Shown here piece by piece: positions 18,348 through 29,805 of a stretch of 64,000 nt of DNA. Position numbers and translations under genes: made by a program. Each line of letters begins with the position of its first letter. The first letter of the stretch is position 1. This DNA is from Azospirillaceae bacterium (GTDB taxonomy: Bacteria > Pseudomonadota > Alphaproteobacteria > Azospirillales > Azospirillaceae), in contig JAPWJW010000003.1 in NCBI GenBank assembly GCA_028283825.1, forward strand, positions 2,170,501 through 2,234,500, in the 5' to 3' direction. The notes beneath the pieces were generated by a model. The model saw only the letters and a program-made list of their open reading frames with translations. It was not told where the DNA came from and made no database searches.

Positions 18348-20657
18348 TCAGGCGACGGCGGAGCCCGTTTCCGTTTCCGGCGGCAGTGCGCCCAGCCAGT
18401 CGCGCAGCCAAGCCGACAGTGTGTCGGCGGCGGTGGCGGTGCTGTCGCGCAGGCGCACGGCCAGCGCCCGCTGAATTTCCGGAGGATCGTCGCGCAGCGA
18501 CTGCTGCGCGCGGCGGGCATCGGCCGACAACGCGGCCAGGCCGACGTTCGCCGCCACCCCGCACAGGGTATGGGCGGCGTGGCCGGCGGCGGTGATGTCG
18601 CCCCCATTGGCCATGTCCAGGAAACGCTCCGCCGTTTCCACCAGGGTCTGGACGGTGATGGTGATGAACTCCGGCAGGTCACGCCGGCCGATGGCCTGGG
18701 CCACGCTTTCCATCTGGCGCGTGTCCAGCAGGGCGGTATCGCCCGCCGGCTCCTCCGGCCAGACGGTGCCGCCACGGGCGGCCCAGGCCCCCCGCATGGC
18801 GTCCAGCAGGGCTTCGGGCCGGATGGGTTTGGTGACGAAGCCGTCCATGCCCGCCGCCTGGCAGCGCGCGGCGTCGGCGACGTCGCCGTTGGCGGTGGTG
18901 GCGACGATGGGCACGGCCGCCCGCGTGGCGTCGGGCAGGGCGCGGATGCGGCGGGCCGCTTCCAGCCCATCGATGCCCGGCAGTTGCATGTCCATCAGCA
19001 CCAGGTCGAAGCGGCCGCGCGCCACCACGCGCACGGCGGCGGCACCATCCGCCACCAGGGTCACCCGGTGGCCGCGTGTGCGCAACAGGGCGTCCAGCAC
19101 CACCTGGTTGGCGGTCACATCCTCCACCACCAGCACGGCCAGCGCCGGCAACTCGGGCACTGCTTCACCGCTGGCCACCGCGACGGCTGCTGCTTCCGGC
19201 ACGCTGGAGGGCACGGCGAACCAGAAATGGCTGCCGTCGCCCGGCTGGCTCTGGAAGCCGATCTCCCCATCCATGGCCTCCACCAGCCGCTTGGCGATGG
19301 CCAGGCCCAGGCCGCTGCCGCCATAGCGCCGGGTGACCTCGACACTGGCCTGGCTGAACGTTTCGAACAGGCGGTCCTGGGCGGCTTCCGGCACGCCCAC
19401 GCCGGTGTCCGACACGATGACGCCGAACCGGAGGTCGCCTTCCGGCGTCCGGTCGGCCGAGGCGCTGATGCGCACCCAGCCGCGCTCAGTGAACTTGATG
19501 GCGTTGCCGACCAGGTTCAGCAGCACCTGGCGCAGGCGTAGCGGGTCGCCGGTCAGGCGGGACGGAAAATCGGGGGACAGGCGGACCTGCAGGTCCAGGC
19601 CCTTTTCCGCCGCGCGGCCCGCCATCAGGTCGCGCACGCCGTCCAGCAGGGCGACGGGGTCGAAGGCCGTCGCCTCCACCTCCAGCCTTCCTGCCTCCAC
19701 CTTCGACAGGTCCAGCACGTCGTTCAGGATGGCCAGCAACGATTCGCCCGACTCATGCACCGTGCGGACGTAGTCGCGCTGGCGCATGGACAGGCCCGTG
19801 TCCAGCAACAGCCGGGTCAGGCCCAGGATACCAGTCATGGGGGTGCGGATCTCATGGCTCAAGGTGGCCAGATAGCCGGACTTGGCGCGGTTGGCCTCAT
19901 CCGCCGCGCGCTTGGCCGCCGTCAGGTCCACGTGCAGTTCCAGCATGCGGCGCGTGCGCAGCCAGCTCTGCCGGCCCATGCGGTAGAGGAACACGGGATA
20001 TAGCAGGCAACCGACCACCATGGCTGGGCGCGGCATGGGCCCCTGCGCGGTTGCGACCAGGACCAGCAGGGCCAGGGCCGGCGGCACCAGTTGCAGCTTC
20101 AACGCCAGCCTGTGCGGGGTGATGCCGCCGACGCGCAGGGCCATGGCGGTGCTCAGCACCAGCACCAGGAAGGAACGGCTGGTGGCATCGACCGGCCAGG
20201 CGAACAGCGGCAGCAGGCTCCACGTCACCGGTAGCGCCAGCCGGGCGCCGGTCAGGCGCCAGTTCCAACGGTGGGGATCACCCAACCGGTCCACTTGGCC
20301 CAGGAAGCGGCGGTATGTCCATTGCGACAGGACCAGCGCTATCAGCGACAACGTCATCCAGGTGGCCACGGCCGGCCATGGTGCCCAGGCCGCACAATTC
20401 AGGGCGACTACCGTCGTGAGGATGGGCACCATCCAGGAATCGTCCTGGTGGTTCAATGCCATCAGAATCAACTGGCCCAGCTGGATCAGCCGCGGGCGGG
20501 GCATCGAATCGGCGCGGCGGCTCAGTGATTCCAGGAGATCGATGCGGGCGCCCGCCTGGGCCGCAATCCGATTGATCGTAAGGGGAAAGGCGCTGGCGCG
20601 GGGGCCGCCACCCGGCGGATGGCCCAGATGCTGCGATCCCCGTTTGAAGCGCCCCAC
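18348..20657 (-). CDS. Hybrid sensor histidine kinase with receiver and Hpt domains
   Basis: 769 residues from a GTG at 20657, with AGGGA about 7 bases upstream. In order: about six N-terminal membrane helices with no obvious periplasmic sensor loop (roughly residues 75-235), a histidine kinase core with the phosphoacceptor His in YLATLSHEIRTPMTGILGL, HATPase_c boxes (NLVGNAIKFT, DTGVGVP, GGSGLGLAI), a receiver domain (VLVVEDVTANQVVLDALL, Asp in DLVLMDMQLPGIDG, Lys in VTKPI) and a C-terminal Hpt domain (AAHTLCGVAANVGL). This is a BarA/ArcB-like multistep phosphorelay protein. No cognate response regulator is adjacent, so it is an orphan here. Confidence 0.92.
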   Translation of the reverse strand: MGRFKRGSQHLGHPPGGGPRASAFPLTINRIAAQAGARIDLLESLSRRADSMPRPRLIQLGQLILMALNHQDDSWMVPILTTVVALNCAAWAPWPAVATWMTLSLIALVLSQWTYRRFLGQVDRLGDPHRWNWRLTGARLALPVTWSLLPLFAWPVDATSRSFLVLVLSTAMALRVGGITPHRLALKLQLVPPALALLVLVATAQGPMPRPAMVVGCLLYPVFLYRMGRQSWLRTRRMLELHVDLTAAKRAADEANRAKSGYLATLSHEIRTPMTGILGLTRLLLDTGLSMRQRDYVRTVHESGESLLAILNDVLDLSKVEAGRLEVEATAFDPVALLDGVRDLMAGRAAEKGLDLQVRLSPDFPSRLTGDPLRLRQVLLNLVGNAIKFTERGWVRISASADRTPEGDLRFGVIVSDTGVGVPEAAQDRLFETFSQASVEVTRRYGGSGLGLAIAKRLVEAMDGEIGFQSQPGDGSHFWFAVPSSVPEAAAVAVASGEAVPELPALAVLVVEDVTANQVVLDALLRTRGHRVTLVADGAAAVRVVARGRFDLVLMDMQLPGIDGLEAARRIRALPDATRAAVPIVATTANGDVADAARCQAAGMDGFVTKPIRPEALLDAMRGAWAARGGTVWPEEPAGDTALLDTRQMESVAQAIGRRDLPEFITITVQTLVETAERFLDMANGGDITAAGHAAHTLCGVAANVGLAALSADARRAQQSLRDDPPEIQRALAVRLRDSTATAADTLSAWLRDWLGALPPETETGSAVA

Positions 20658-21190
20658 GTCCGGTTCCCTGTGGCCTGTTAAGGATCATACGCCGACATCG
20701 TCGCCCACTGGGAACGCCGGCCCGCCGCCAATCATCGAAAACCAAAAAGGGGACAGACGGGGCCGGCCGCGTGACGGCCAAACCCGGTTCCCCCAAGCAC
20801 GCGACTGTACGATGACTTGGCGGTCGCGCCAATTGCATTTGCGAAGCGGATGCAATTAAGTCGCGGAAAAAACTAGTAAAATGTGATGCAATAAGGGCTC
20901 CGCCGCTGCCGACACGGAACTTGGCCGGCAGATAAATCCATTGCCTGTTCGAATTGATTTCGGTTGGCGTTGGCCTTGGGCTTTAACAGGCGTGCCGTTG
21001 TTTCTTGCGCCGCGTTCTCGCTTGCAGGCTGGGACGCCCCGGCCGGAAGAATTCAGCGGGTCTATAAATTGAACCGCTGCCGGGGGCCGTGCTAACCATT
21101 AGCCGGATCAGATCGACGGCCGGTGTAAACCGTTTGCCGTGCCGGGACCCGTGGGGTCATAATCCGGTCTCTTGTAGGGGGCAGGGTGGC
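20658..21190. other. Intergenic region upstream of the 21.2-kb gene pair
   Basis: 533 bp with no credible gene and a less GC-rich stretch around 20.83-20.95 kb. It contains the inverted repeat AATTGCAT-N11-ATGCAATT and a further ATGCAAT at 20886-20892. TTGCCG with CATAAT 18 bp downstream (about 21135-21164) is a weak promoter candidate for the following gene. Confidence 0.45.
20831..20857. promoter_or_regulatory. Inverted repeat AATTGCAT-N11-ATGCAATT, candidate operator
   Basis: Two perfect 8-bp arms lie 19 bp apart (start to start), about two helical turns, with a third half-site ATGCAAT at 20886-20892. It lies between two divergent genes, so either could be the target. Confidence 0.5.
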
Positions 21191-22338
21191 ATGTTTCGGA
21201 AGGTGATGGGCTGGATTGCCGGCAAGGGGGATGACGTGTCGACCCCGCCAGGCGCTCTCCCTCCCACCGCAAGGCCCGACGGGGACGGGCCGCATGGGGA
21301 GGTACCGCAGGACCGGGCAGGTGAGGGGCGCGGCGAGGGCGCCCGTGGTCCTGTGTTCTCTTCACGCGCCGTGCGCGACGCCGCGGTCGTCACCGCCGCC
21401 ATCGACGGCATCCGTCGCTTCGTGGCGGGTACGGAACAGGCCGATGACCTGATTCTTCAGGTGCGGTCGCTGTCGGCGGAACAGTTCGGTTTCCTGCAGA
21501 TCAGCATCGACCCGGCCTTGACCGACAAGGCGGTCGCCCAGGCGGCGGATGGCGATACCCCGCCCGCACTGCGTCGTCTGCTGGCCGACATCAACGATGG
21601 CGGCCGCGTGGTGGATGAACCGGCGCCCCCAGCCGTGGCTGCGCCTGCCGCCGCCTCAACTGCGCCGGCAGCCGAAGCGGCCCTGGCCGTAGCGTCACCC
21701 ATGCCGCCGTCAGGATTGCAGCCTTCGGCACCCGATACGCCGCCGGCCGCGGACGCCTTATCGGTGCCGGTGGGCGAAGCCGGCGGGGACGCCGTTCCGC
21801 CACCGCGTTCCGCGCCGTTGTTCACCAACCTGCTGTCCCGGGGGCCTGGCACGCTGGTCCGCGACGCGACGTCGGCCGGCCGGGCCGAAATGCGGGCCAT
21901 GCCGACGCCCACGACGCGGGTGCCCGGCGCCATGTCCTTGCGTGCCGCCCCGGCGACGCCGGTCAAGCCGCTGGCCATGCATGGGCCCATTCCGGCGCCC
22001 CCCCTCTCCAGCCCCGCTGTTTCCAGGCCGGTGCCCACCATGCCCGGCGGCGCGCGCATGGCGACTATCCCTGCCGTCGCCACCCGCGTGACTTTGCGGG
22101 CTACGCCTAAGGATGTCGCCCCCATGCGGTCGACACCGGAAGCTGAGACACACCACCCGCTGTTGCCACGGCTGTGGTGGTGGAGGCGCCGCCGCAGGCC
22201 TCCTCCGACGCGCCGGTGCCGCCACCCACCAGGCCGCCGTCCGCCCGGCCCTCATCCAAGGCGGTGCCCCGCATCGCCCGGAGTGTGGCGGAGGCCCGCC
22301 GGGCTCGGTTGCTTGATACCCTTTCCGGCGAAACCTGA
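21191..22338 (+). pseudogene. Unrecognised Pro/Ala-rich protein, probable frameshift
   Basis: The ATG at 21191 (MFRKVMGWIAG) follows a GGGGGCAGGG purine stretch. After a possibly folded domain (SSRAVRDAAVVTAAIDGIRRFVAGTEQADDLILQ... LRRLLADIND) comes a long Pro/Ala linker. Near 22146-22158 the frame's coding character breaks: it becomes Trp/Arg/Pro-rich, while frame +2 reads AVATAVVVEAPPQASSDAPVPPPTRPP and then SKAVPRIARSVAEARRARLLDTLSGET, ending at 22338. Removing one AC from the ACACACC run at about 22147-22153 restores a single 381-residue frame. Either the gene is broken or the sequence has an error. Function unknown. Confidence 0.65.
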
Positions 22339-22381
22339 TGCCCGTGCCTTTCTTCCCCATGCCCCCCTTTCCCGTGACCGG

Positions 22382-23770
22382 ATGAGCGAAGCCATGACCG
22401 ATGAGCACCGTGACGCCCAAGGCCCTGATGGCGACGCCGGCGCGGCGGCCGCTGCTGAAAGCACCCCTCTCGCCGATGCGGCCCCTTCGCCCCCGGCGGG
22501 AATGACGCCGGCGGTTCCGGCCGACGCCGAGGCCGGGGCGGTGGAGGCGGAGCGCGTGCATGAGGGGGAGATCGAGGACACGGTCGACCCGTTCGACTAT
22601 GCGGAGGCCATCGTCCGTGACCTGGCGCTGCACGTCGGCGGCCGGCTGCGGGACCTGCGCACCGACCTGACCGCCATGCATTCCGCGGTCGTTTCGTTGC
22701 CGGAAACGATGCGCATCAACGCGCTGGGCCAATCCATCCAGGAATTGCGCGAGCGGGTGGCCCACCTGACCGGGGTGGTCAGCCACCACGCCGGCCGCCC
22801 GGCGGAAGAGACGGAGCGTCTTGCCCGTGCGGCTGGCGACCTGTCCCGTCTCCAGACGGAACTCACCCAGCGCGTGGGCGTGCTGGAGAACTGGCTGACC
22901 CACGCCAAGGCGGTGAATGGTGTCCTGCTGCCCGACGTGCCGCCCGGTCCGCTGCCGGAACAGCTGAGCGGCATGGTCGATCACATGCATGAATCGCTGC
23001 TGCGCGTGGTCGCTGCCGTCCGCGGCGTGCAACTGGACATGCGCGACCTGCGGGAGAAGGTGACGGGCGAAGCCGCCCCGGTCCCGGGGATCGCCGTTTC
23101 CGCGCCGGCGCCGGATGCCGTGCAGGCCCTGGCCGGCCGGCTGGACGCCGTGGAGGAAAGGTTGCGCCGTCCGCTGTCCGCCGCCCCGGCTGATCGGGGC
23201 GCGGACACCACCACCGCCGGCCTGGCATCGCTGCTGTTCGGCGCCTGGCCCAGTCTGATGCGGCCCACGGGGGCGGAAACGCTGGCCCAGGCGGTCGCCA
23301 CCGTGCTGTCAGGGGTGTCCCACGTCCTGGGCGCCACCGTGCAACTGCCCCAGGCGCCGCAGGATGGCGGCCTGGTGGCGGTGGCCACCGGGCGCCATCG
23401 CGGCATGCCGCTGGCCATCCTGGTGGGCGTTGAGGATTTGGGCGGCCGCCACTGGGTGCTGGGGGATGAGGGTGATGTCCTGTCCGACAGCGGCTTCACC
23501 CGCGTCTCCACCCTGCGCGGCCTGGTGAAGGCGGCGGCACTGGTGGAACAGACCCGGCCGGGCACCCTGGCCGTCTCCATCCTGGTCTACGGCAACGGCG
23601 TCATCAGCCAGGCGCCGTCGCGTGACGCCCTCACTACCCTGGCCCAGGCCGCCGGCATCCCGGGTGCCGCCGGCCGCACCCTGCTGGTGGCGGCCGGCGA
23701 CCTGACGGCGGCGGGCCTCCTGCCCGTGGCCGAGGTCGGCAACGCCGTCAGCGACCTGGCGCTGGACTGA
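22382..23770 (+). CDS. Unrecognised protein with acidic N-terminus and coiled-coil
   Basis: 462 residues from the ATG at 22382 (a second Met follows at 22394). Residues 1-65 are Ala/Pro/acidic and disordered. A helical heptad-rich segment follows (about 75-180: LALHVGGRLRDLRTDLTAMHSAVVSLPETMRINALGQSIQELRERVAHL), a second coiled-coil-like patch with an Ala/Pro linker, and a folded C-terminal domain (LLVAAGDLTAAGLLPVAEVGNAVSDLALD at the end). There is no signal peptide or membrane helix. It lies 43 bp after the corrected end of the preceding gene, so the two are probably cotranscribed. I do not recognise the family. Confidence 0.7.
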   Translation: MSEAMTDEHRDAQGPDGDAGAAAAAESTPLADAAPSPPAGMTPAVPADAEAGAVEAERVHEGEIEDTVDPFDYAEAIVRDLALHVGGRLRDLRTDLTAMHSAVVSLPETMRINALGQSIQELRERVAHLTGVVSHHAGRPAEETERLARAAGDLSRLQTELTQRVGVLENWLTHAKAVNGVLLPDVPPGPLPEQLSGMVDHMHESLLRVVAAVRGVQLDMRDLREKVTGEAAPVPGIAVSAPAPDAVQALAGRLDAVEERLRRPLSAAPADRGADTTTAGLASLLFGAWPSLMRPTGAETLAQAVATVLSGVSHVLGATVQLPQAPQDGGLVAVATGRHRGMPLAILVGVEDLGGRHWVLGDEGDVLSDSGFTRVSTLRGLVKAAALVEQTRPGTLAVSILVYGNGVISQAPSRDALTTLAQAAGIPGAAGRTLLVAAGDLTAAGLLPVAEVGNAVSDLALD

Positions 23771-23788
23771 GCTGCCTTTTCCCCAAAA

Positions 23789-23827
23789 GAAAGGGGCGCC
23801 ACCCGGCTTGGGTAGCGCCCCTTTTTT
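23789..23827. terminator. Bidirectional intrinsic terminator
   Basis: AAAGGGGCGC with ACCC pairs with GGGT and GCGCCCCTTTTTT around a GGCTT loop. The T-run on the plus strand ends the 22.4-kb gene; the minus-strand tail (TTTCTTTTGG) can also end acnA. Confidence 0.85.
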
Positions 23828-23892
23828 CATGTCCCGTTTCCGGGACTGAACCCGAAGGGCCCTCTGCGGCCCCCCGGATCCGGTACGCCTGC

Positions 23893-26601
<2,709 letters not shown>

Positions 26602-27004
26602 AGGAGTGGCCTCCTCGGGAAAGGGATGGTGCCGCACGCCGGTACCCTTCAGCGGGTGTCATGGCCCGTCATGCGGACGGCCGGTCCGTCACCCTCGCGA
26701 ACGCCCCCTTATAAAAGGTGTAACAAGGCGGTGGGGGGCGCCCTTGATCGAAGGGTGGGTGCGGAAAGGCGCGCGCGCGAGGTTTACCGCTTTTTGGCCC
26801 CGCGATCAAATGCCCGGAGGGTTGCGGTATGGGCGACACCGCATGCCTCCCCTGCCGAGAATCCCCGGCGCGACACCCGGCTATCCATTTGGCGGCAAAC
26901 GGGGTCAGGCCCGTGATCGTTCGATCATCCCGGCTTGACTTGGGCTGCGTGCGGCGCGGATGGTCGCAGGGTGGGGCAAACGGGAAAACGGACATCGACG
27001 GCAC
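26602..27004. other. Divergent intergenic region acnA / ABC transporter
   Basis: 403 bp without a gene. The only clear element is the palindrome TGATCGTTCGATCA at 26914-26927. The acnA promoter is expected near the AT-richer stretch around 26710-26725, but I cannot identify its boxes reliably. Confidence 0.4.
26914..26927. promoter_or_regulatory. Palindrome TGATCGTTCGATCA, candidate operator (site A)
   Basis: A 14-bp perfect palindrome about 78 bp before the transporter operon start codon. The identical sequence occurs upstream of phaZ at 35450-35463, suggesting a shared regulator. Confidence 0.55.
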
Positions 27005-27940
27005 ATGGCATCCTACGCCTTGAGGCGCCTATTGCAGGCCGTGCCGACCCTGCTGGCCATCATCACGCTGGCTTTTTTCCTGATGCGCGCGGCGCCGGGC
27101 GGACCCTTCGATGGTGAGCGCGCCCTGCCGCCGGCGATCGAGGCCAACCTGAAGCGGGCCTATCATCTGGACCAGCCGCTGCCGGCGCAGTTCGCGCATT
27201 ATCTGGGCGGCGTGGCGCGGGGCGATTTCGGTCCCAGCTTCACCTACAAGGATTTCAGCGTGGCCGACCTGCTGGCCGCCGGTTTTCCCATCTCTCTCCG
27301 GCTGGGACTGGCGGCGGCGATGCTGGCCGTGCTGCTGGGCGGGGGCCTGGGGGTCGTGGCGGCGCTGCGCCGGGACGGCTGGATCGACCATGCCGTGATG
27401 GGCTTGGCCCTGGTGGGCGTCACCCTGCCCAACTTCGTGGTGGCCCCCCTGCTGACCCTGCTGTTCGGCCTGACCCTGCATTGGCTGCCGGTGGCGGGGT
27501 GGGGCGACGGCACCTTGGCGGACGACCTGGCCCACATGGTCCTGCCGGTGGCGGCGCTGGCCCTGCCGCAGGTGGCGGTGGTGGCACGGCTGACCCGTAG
27601 CGGCCTGGTGGAGGCCTTGCGCGCCAATTTCGTGCGCACCGCCCGGGCCAAGGGCTTGGGCGGCCCGGCCATCCTGTTCCGCCACGTGCTGCGTCCGGCC
27701 TTGCTGCCCGTCGTGTCCTACCTGGGGCCGGCGGTGGCGGGGCTGGTGACGGGGTCGGTGGTGGTGGAGCAGATCTTCGCCCTGCCGGGCATCGGCCGCT
27801 ATTTCGTGCAGGGCGCCATCAACCGCGACTACACCCTGGTGATGGGCACCGTCATCCTCTATGGCACGCTGATCGTGCTGATGAACTTGGCGGTGGATTT
27901 GGCCTATGGGCTGTTGGACCCCCGGGTGCGCTACGAATGA
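27005..27940 (+). CDS. Peptide/nickel-type ABC transporter permease, OppB/DppB family
   Basis: Inner-membrane permease, 311 residues from the ATG at 27005 (MASYALRRLLQAVPTLLAIITLAFFLMRAAPGGPFD), the typical OppB N-terminus. About six membrane helices are visible, with the EAA-loop motif NFVRTARAKGLGG and the family ending YTLVMGTVILYGTLIVLMNLAVDLAYGLLDPRVRY. It overlaps the next gene by 4 bp (ATGA), so the operon is tightly coupled. It forms the permease heterodimer with the downstream OppC-like protein. Oligopeptides, nickel or other substrates cannot be told apart. Confidence 0.92.
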   Translation: MASYALRRLLQAVPTLLAIITLAFFLMRAAPGGPFDGERALPPAIEANLKRAYHLDQPLPAQFAHYLGGVARGDFGPSFTYKDFSVADLLAAGFPISLRLGLAAAMLAVLLGGGLGVVAALRRDGWIDHAVMGLALVGVTLPNFVVAPLLTLLFGLTLHWLPVAGWGDGTLADDLAHMVLPVAALALPQVAVVARLTRSGLVEALRANFVRTARAKGLGGPAILFRHVLRPALLPVVSYLGPAVAGLVTGSVVVEQIFALPGIGRYFVQGAINRDYTLVMGTVILYGTLIVLMNLAVDLAYGLLDPRVRYE

Positions 27941-28821
27941 ACGGGGCGCGGGACAGGCTGGCGGGGATGAGGGGCGGCCGGTCGCCCTGGCGGGACGCTG
28001 GGCGGCGGCTGATGGGCAACCGCGCGGCCGTCGTGGCCCTGGTTCTACTGGCGGCTATCGTGCTGCTGGCGCTGGTCGCCCCGTGGCTGAACCCCAACAG
28101 CTATGACGACGTGGACTGGGACTACATCGCGACCCCGCCCACCCTGGCCAACCACCACTGGTTCGGCACCGACGCCATCGGCCGCGACCTGTTCGTGCGC
28201 ACGCTGCTGGGTGCCCGGGTCTCGCTGATGGTGGGGCTGGTCGCCACCGGCGTGGCCCTGGTCATCGGTGTCGTCTATGGGGCGGTGGCGGGGTATGCCG
28301 GCGGGCGGGTGGATGCCCTGATGATGCGGCTGGTCGACGTGCTGTACGCCATGCCGCTGATGTTTTTCGTCATCATCCTGATGGTGGTGTTCGGGCGCAG
28401 CATCCTGCTGGTCTTCGCCGCCATCGGCGGGGTGGAATGGCTGACCATGGCGCGCATCGTGCGCGGCCAGACCCTGGCCCTGAAGCGGCGGGAATTCGTG
28501 GACGCGGCGCGTGCCGCCGGCGTGCGGCCGGCCGGCATCCTGGCCCATCATATCATCCCCAACCTGATGGGGCCGGTCATCGTCTACGTCACCCTGCTGG
28601 TGCCGGCTGTCATCCTGGTCGAAAGCTTCCTGTCCTTCCTGGGCCTGGGCGTGCAGGAACCCATGACCAGCTGGGGCGTGCTGATCGCCGACGGGGCGCA
28701 GGAGATGGAGGTGGCGCCCCACATGCTGTTCTTCCCGGCCGCCTTCCTGACGGCGACCCTGTTCTGCTTCAACCTGATCGGCGAGGGCTTGCGCGGCGCG
28801 CTCGAGCCCGGGGACCGGTAG
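27937..28821 (+). CDS. Peptide/nickel-type ABC transporter permease, OppC/DppC family
   Basis: 294 residues. The N-terminal OppC-type region (GNRAAVVALVLLAAIVLLALVAPWLNP) is followed by the signature HHWFGTDAIGRDLFVRTLLGARVSLMVGL and the EAA loop REFVDAARAAGVRPAGILAHHIIPN. Its start overlaps the oppB-like stop by 4 bp. It partners the preceding permease. Confidence 0.93.
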   Translation: MNGARDRLAGMRGGRSPWRDAGRRLMGNRAAVVALVLLAAIVLLALVAPWLNPNSYDDVDWDYIATPPTLANHHWFGTDAIGRDLFVRTLLGARVSLMVGLVATGVALVIGVVYGAVAGYAGGRVDALMMRLVDVLYAMPLMFFVIILMVVFGRSILLVFAAIGGVEWLTMARIVRGQTLALKRREFVDAARAAGVRPAGILAHHIIPNLMGPVIVYVTLLVPAVILVESFLSFLGLGVQEPMTSWGVLIADGAQEMEVAPHMLFFPAAFLTATLFCFNLIGEGLRGALEPGDR

Positions 28822-28824
28822 GGC

Positions 28825-29805
28825 ATGGCGGAACCCCTGTTCCAGCTGTCCGGCCTGACGGTCGATTTCGCCACGCGCGAAGGCCCCGTGCGGGCGGTAC
28901 GCGGCGTGGATTTGGCGGTGGGCCGGGGCGAATGCCTGGGCGTCGTCGGCGAAAGCGGATCGGGCAAAAGCCAGCTGTTCCTGGCGGCCCTGGGCCTGTC
29001 GGCCGCCAATGCCCGTGTGGGCGGCAGCGCGCGCTTCGATGGCCAGGAACTGCTGGGCCTGAAGTCCAGCGCCCTCAACCGGGTGCGGGGCACGCGCATC
29101 GCTTTGGTGTTCCAGGATGGCGGCACGGCCCTGACGCCGCATCTGCGCATCGGCCGCCAGATGGCGGAGGGGCTGGTGGCCCACCGGGGATGCTCGTGGA
29201 CGGACGCCCGGCGCCGTTGCCTGGACATGCTGTCGCTGGTGCGCATTCCGGATGCCGCCCGGCGCCTGGACCAGTATCCGCATGAACTGTCGGGCGGCAT
29301 GCGCCAGCGGGTGCTGATCGCCATGGCCCTGCTGTGCGATCCCGACCTGCTGATCGCGGATGAGCCCACCACCGCGCTGGACGTGACGGTGCAGGCGCAG
29401 GTCCTGGACCTGCTGGCCGATCTGCGACGGGACCGGGGCATGGCGGTGGTGCTGATCACCCACGATCTGGGCACGGTGGCCGGCCTGTGTGACCGGGTGG
29501 CGGTGATGTACGCCGGCCGCCTGGTGGAAAGCGGGCCGGTGGCCGCGCTGTTCGACGCCCCCGCCCATCCCTACACCCGGGGCCTGCTGGCCTCCGTCCC
29601 CCGGCTGGATGGCGCGGACGGTCCCCTGGCCACCATCCCGGGCCAGCCGCCCGACATGCGGACACCGCCGCTGGGCTGCGCCTTCGCACCGCGCTGCGCC
29701 TGGGTGGGGGAGGATTGCCGGGCGGCGGAACCGCCGTTGCTGGTTGATGGCGTCCGTTCCCGCGCCTGCCATCGCGCCGTCGCCGCGCTGGAGGTCCGGC
29801 CATGA
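28825..29805 (+). CDS. ABC transporter ATP-binding protein, OppD/DppD family
   Basis: 326-residue nucleotide-binding subunit. Walker A is GESGSGKSQ, the signature motif LSGGMRQRV, Walker B LLIADEPTTALDV and the H-loop VVLITHDLG. The C-terminal oligopeptide/dipeptide extension carries Cys residues (LGCAFAPRCAW...CRAAEPPLL) typical of the iron-sulfur/OppD tail. It lies 3 bp after the permease gene and overlaps the next gene by 4 bp. Confidence 0.93.
   Translation: MAEPLFQLSGLTVDFATREGPVRAVRGVDLAVGRGECLGVVGESGSGKSQLFLAALGLSAANARVGGSARFDGQELLGLKSSALNRVRGTRIALVFQDGGTALTPHLRIGRQMAEGLVAHRGCSWTDARRRCLDMLSLVRIPDAARRLDQYPHELSGGMRQRVLIAMALLCDPDLLIADEPTTALDVTVQAQVLDLLADLRRDRGMAVVLITHDLGTVAGLCDRVAVMYAGRLVESGPVAALFDAPAHPYTRGLLASVPRLDGADGPLATIPGQPPDMRTPPLGCAFAPRCAWVGEDCRAAEPPLLVDGVRSRACHRAVAALEVRP

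Noticed and set aside
21089-23770. A single 893-residue protein
   Set aside because: The coding signal switches frame at about 22150 and a second gene starts at 22382; the long open frame is an artefact of a frameshift.
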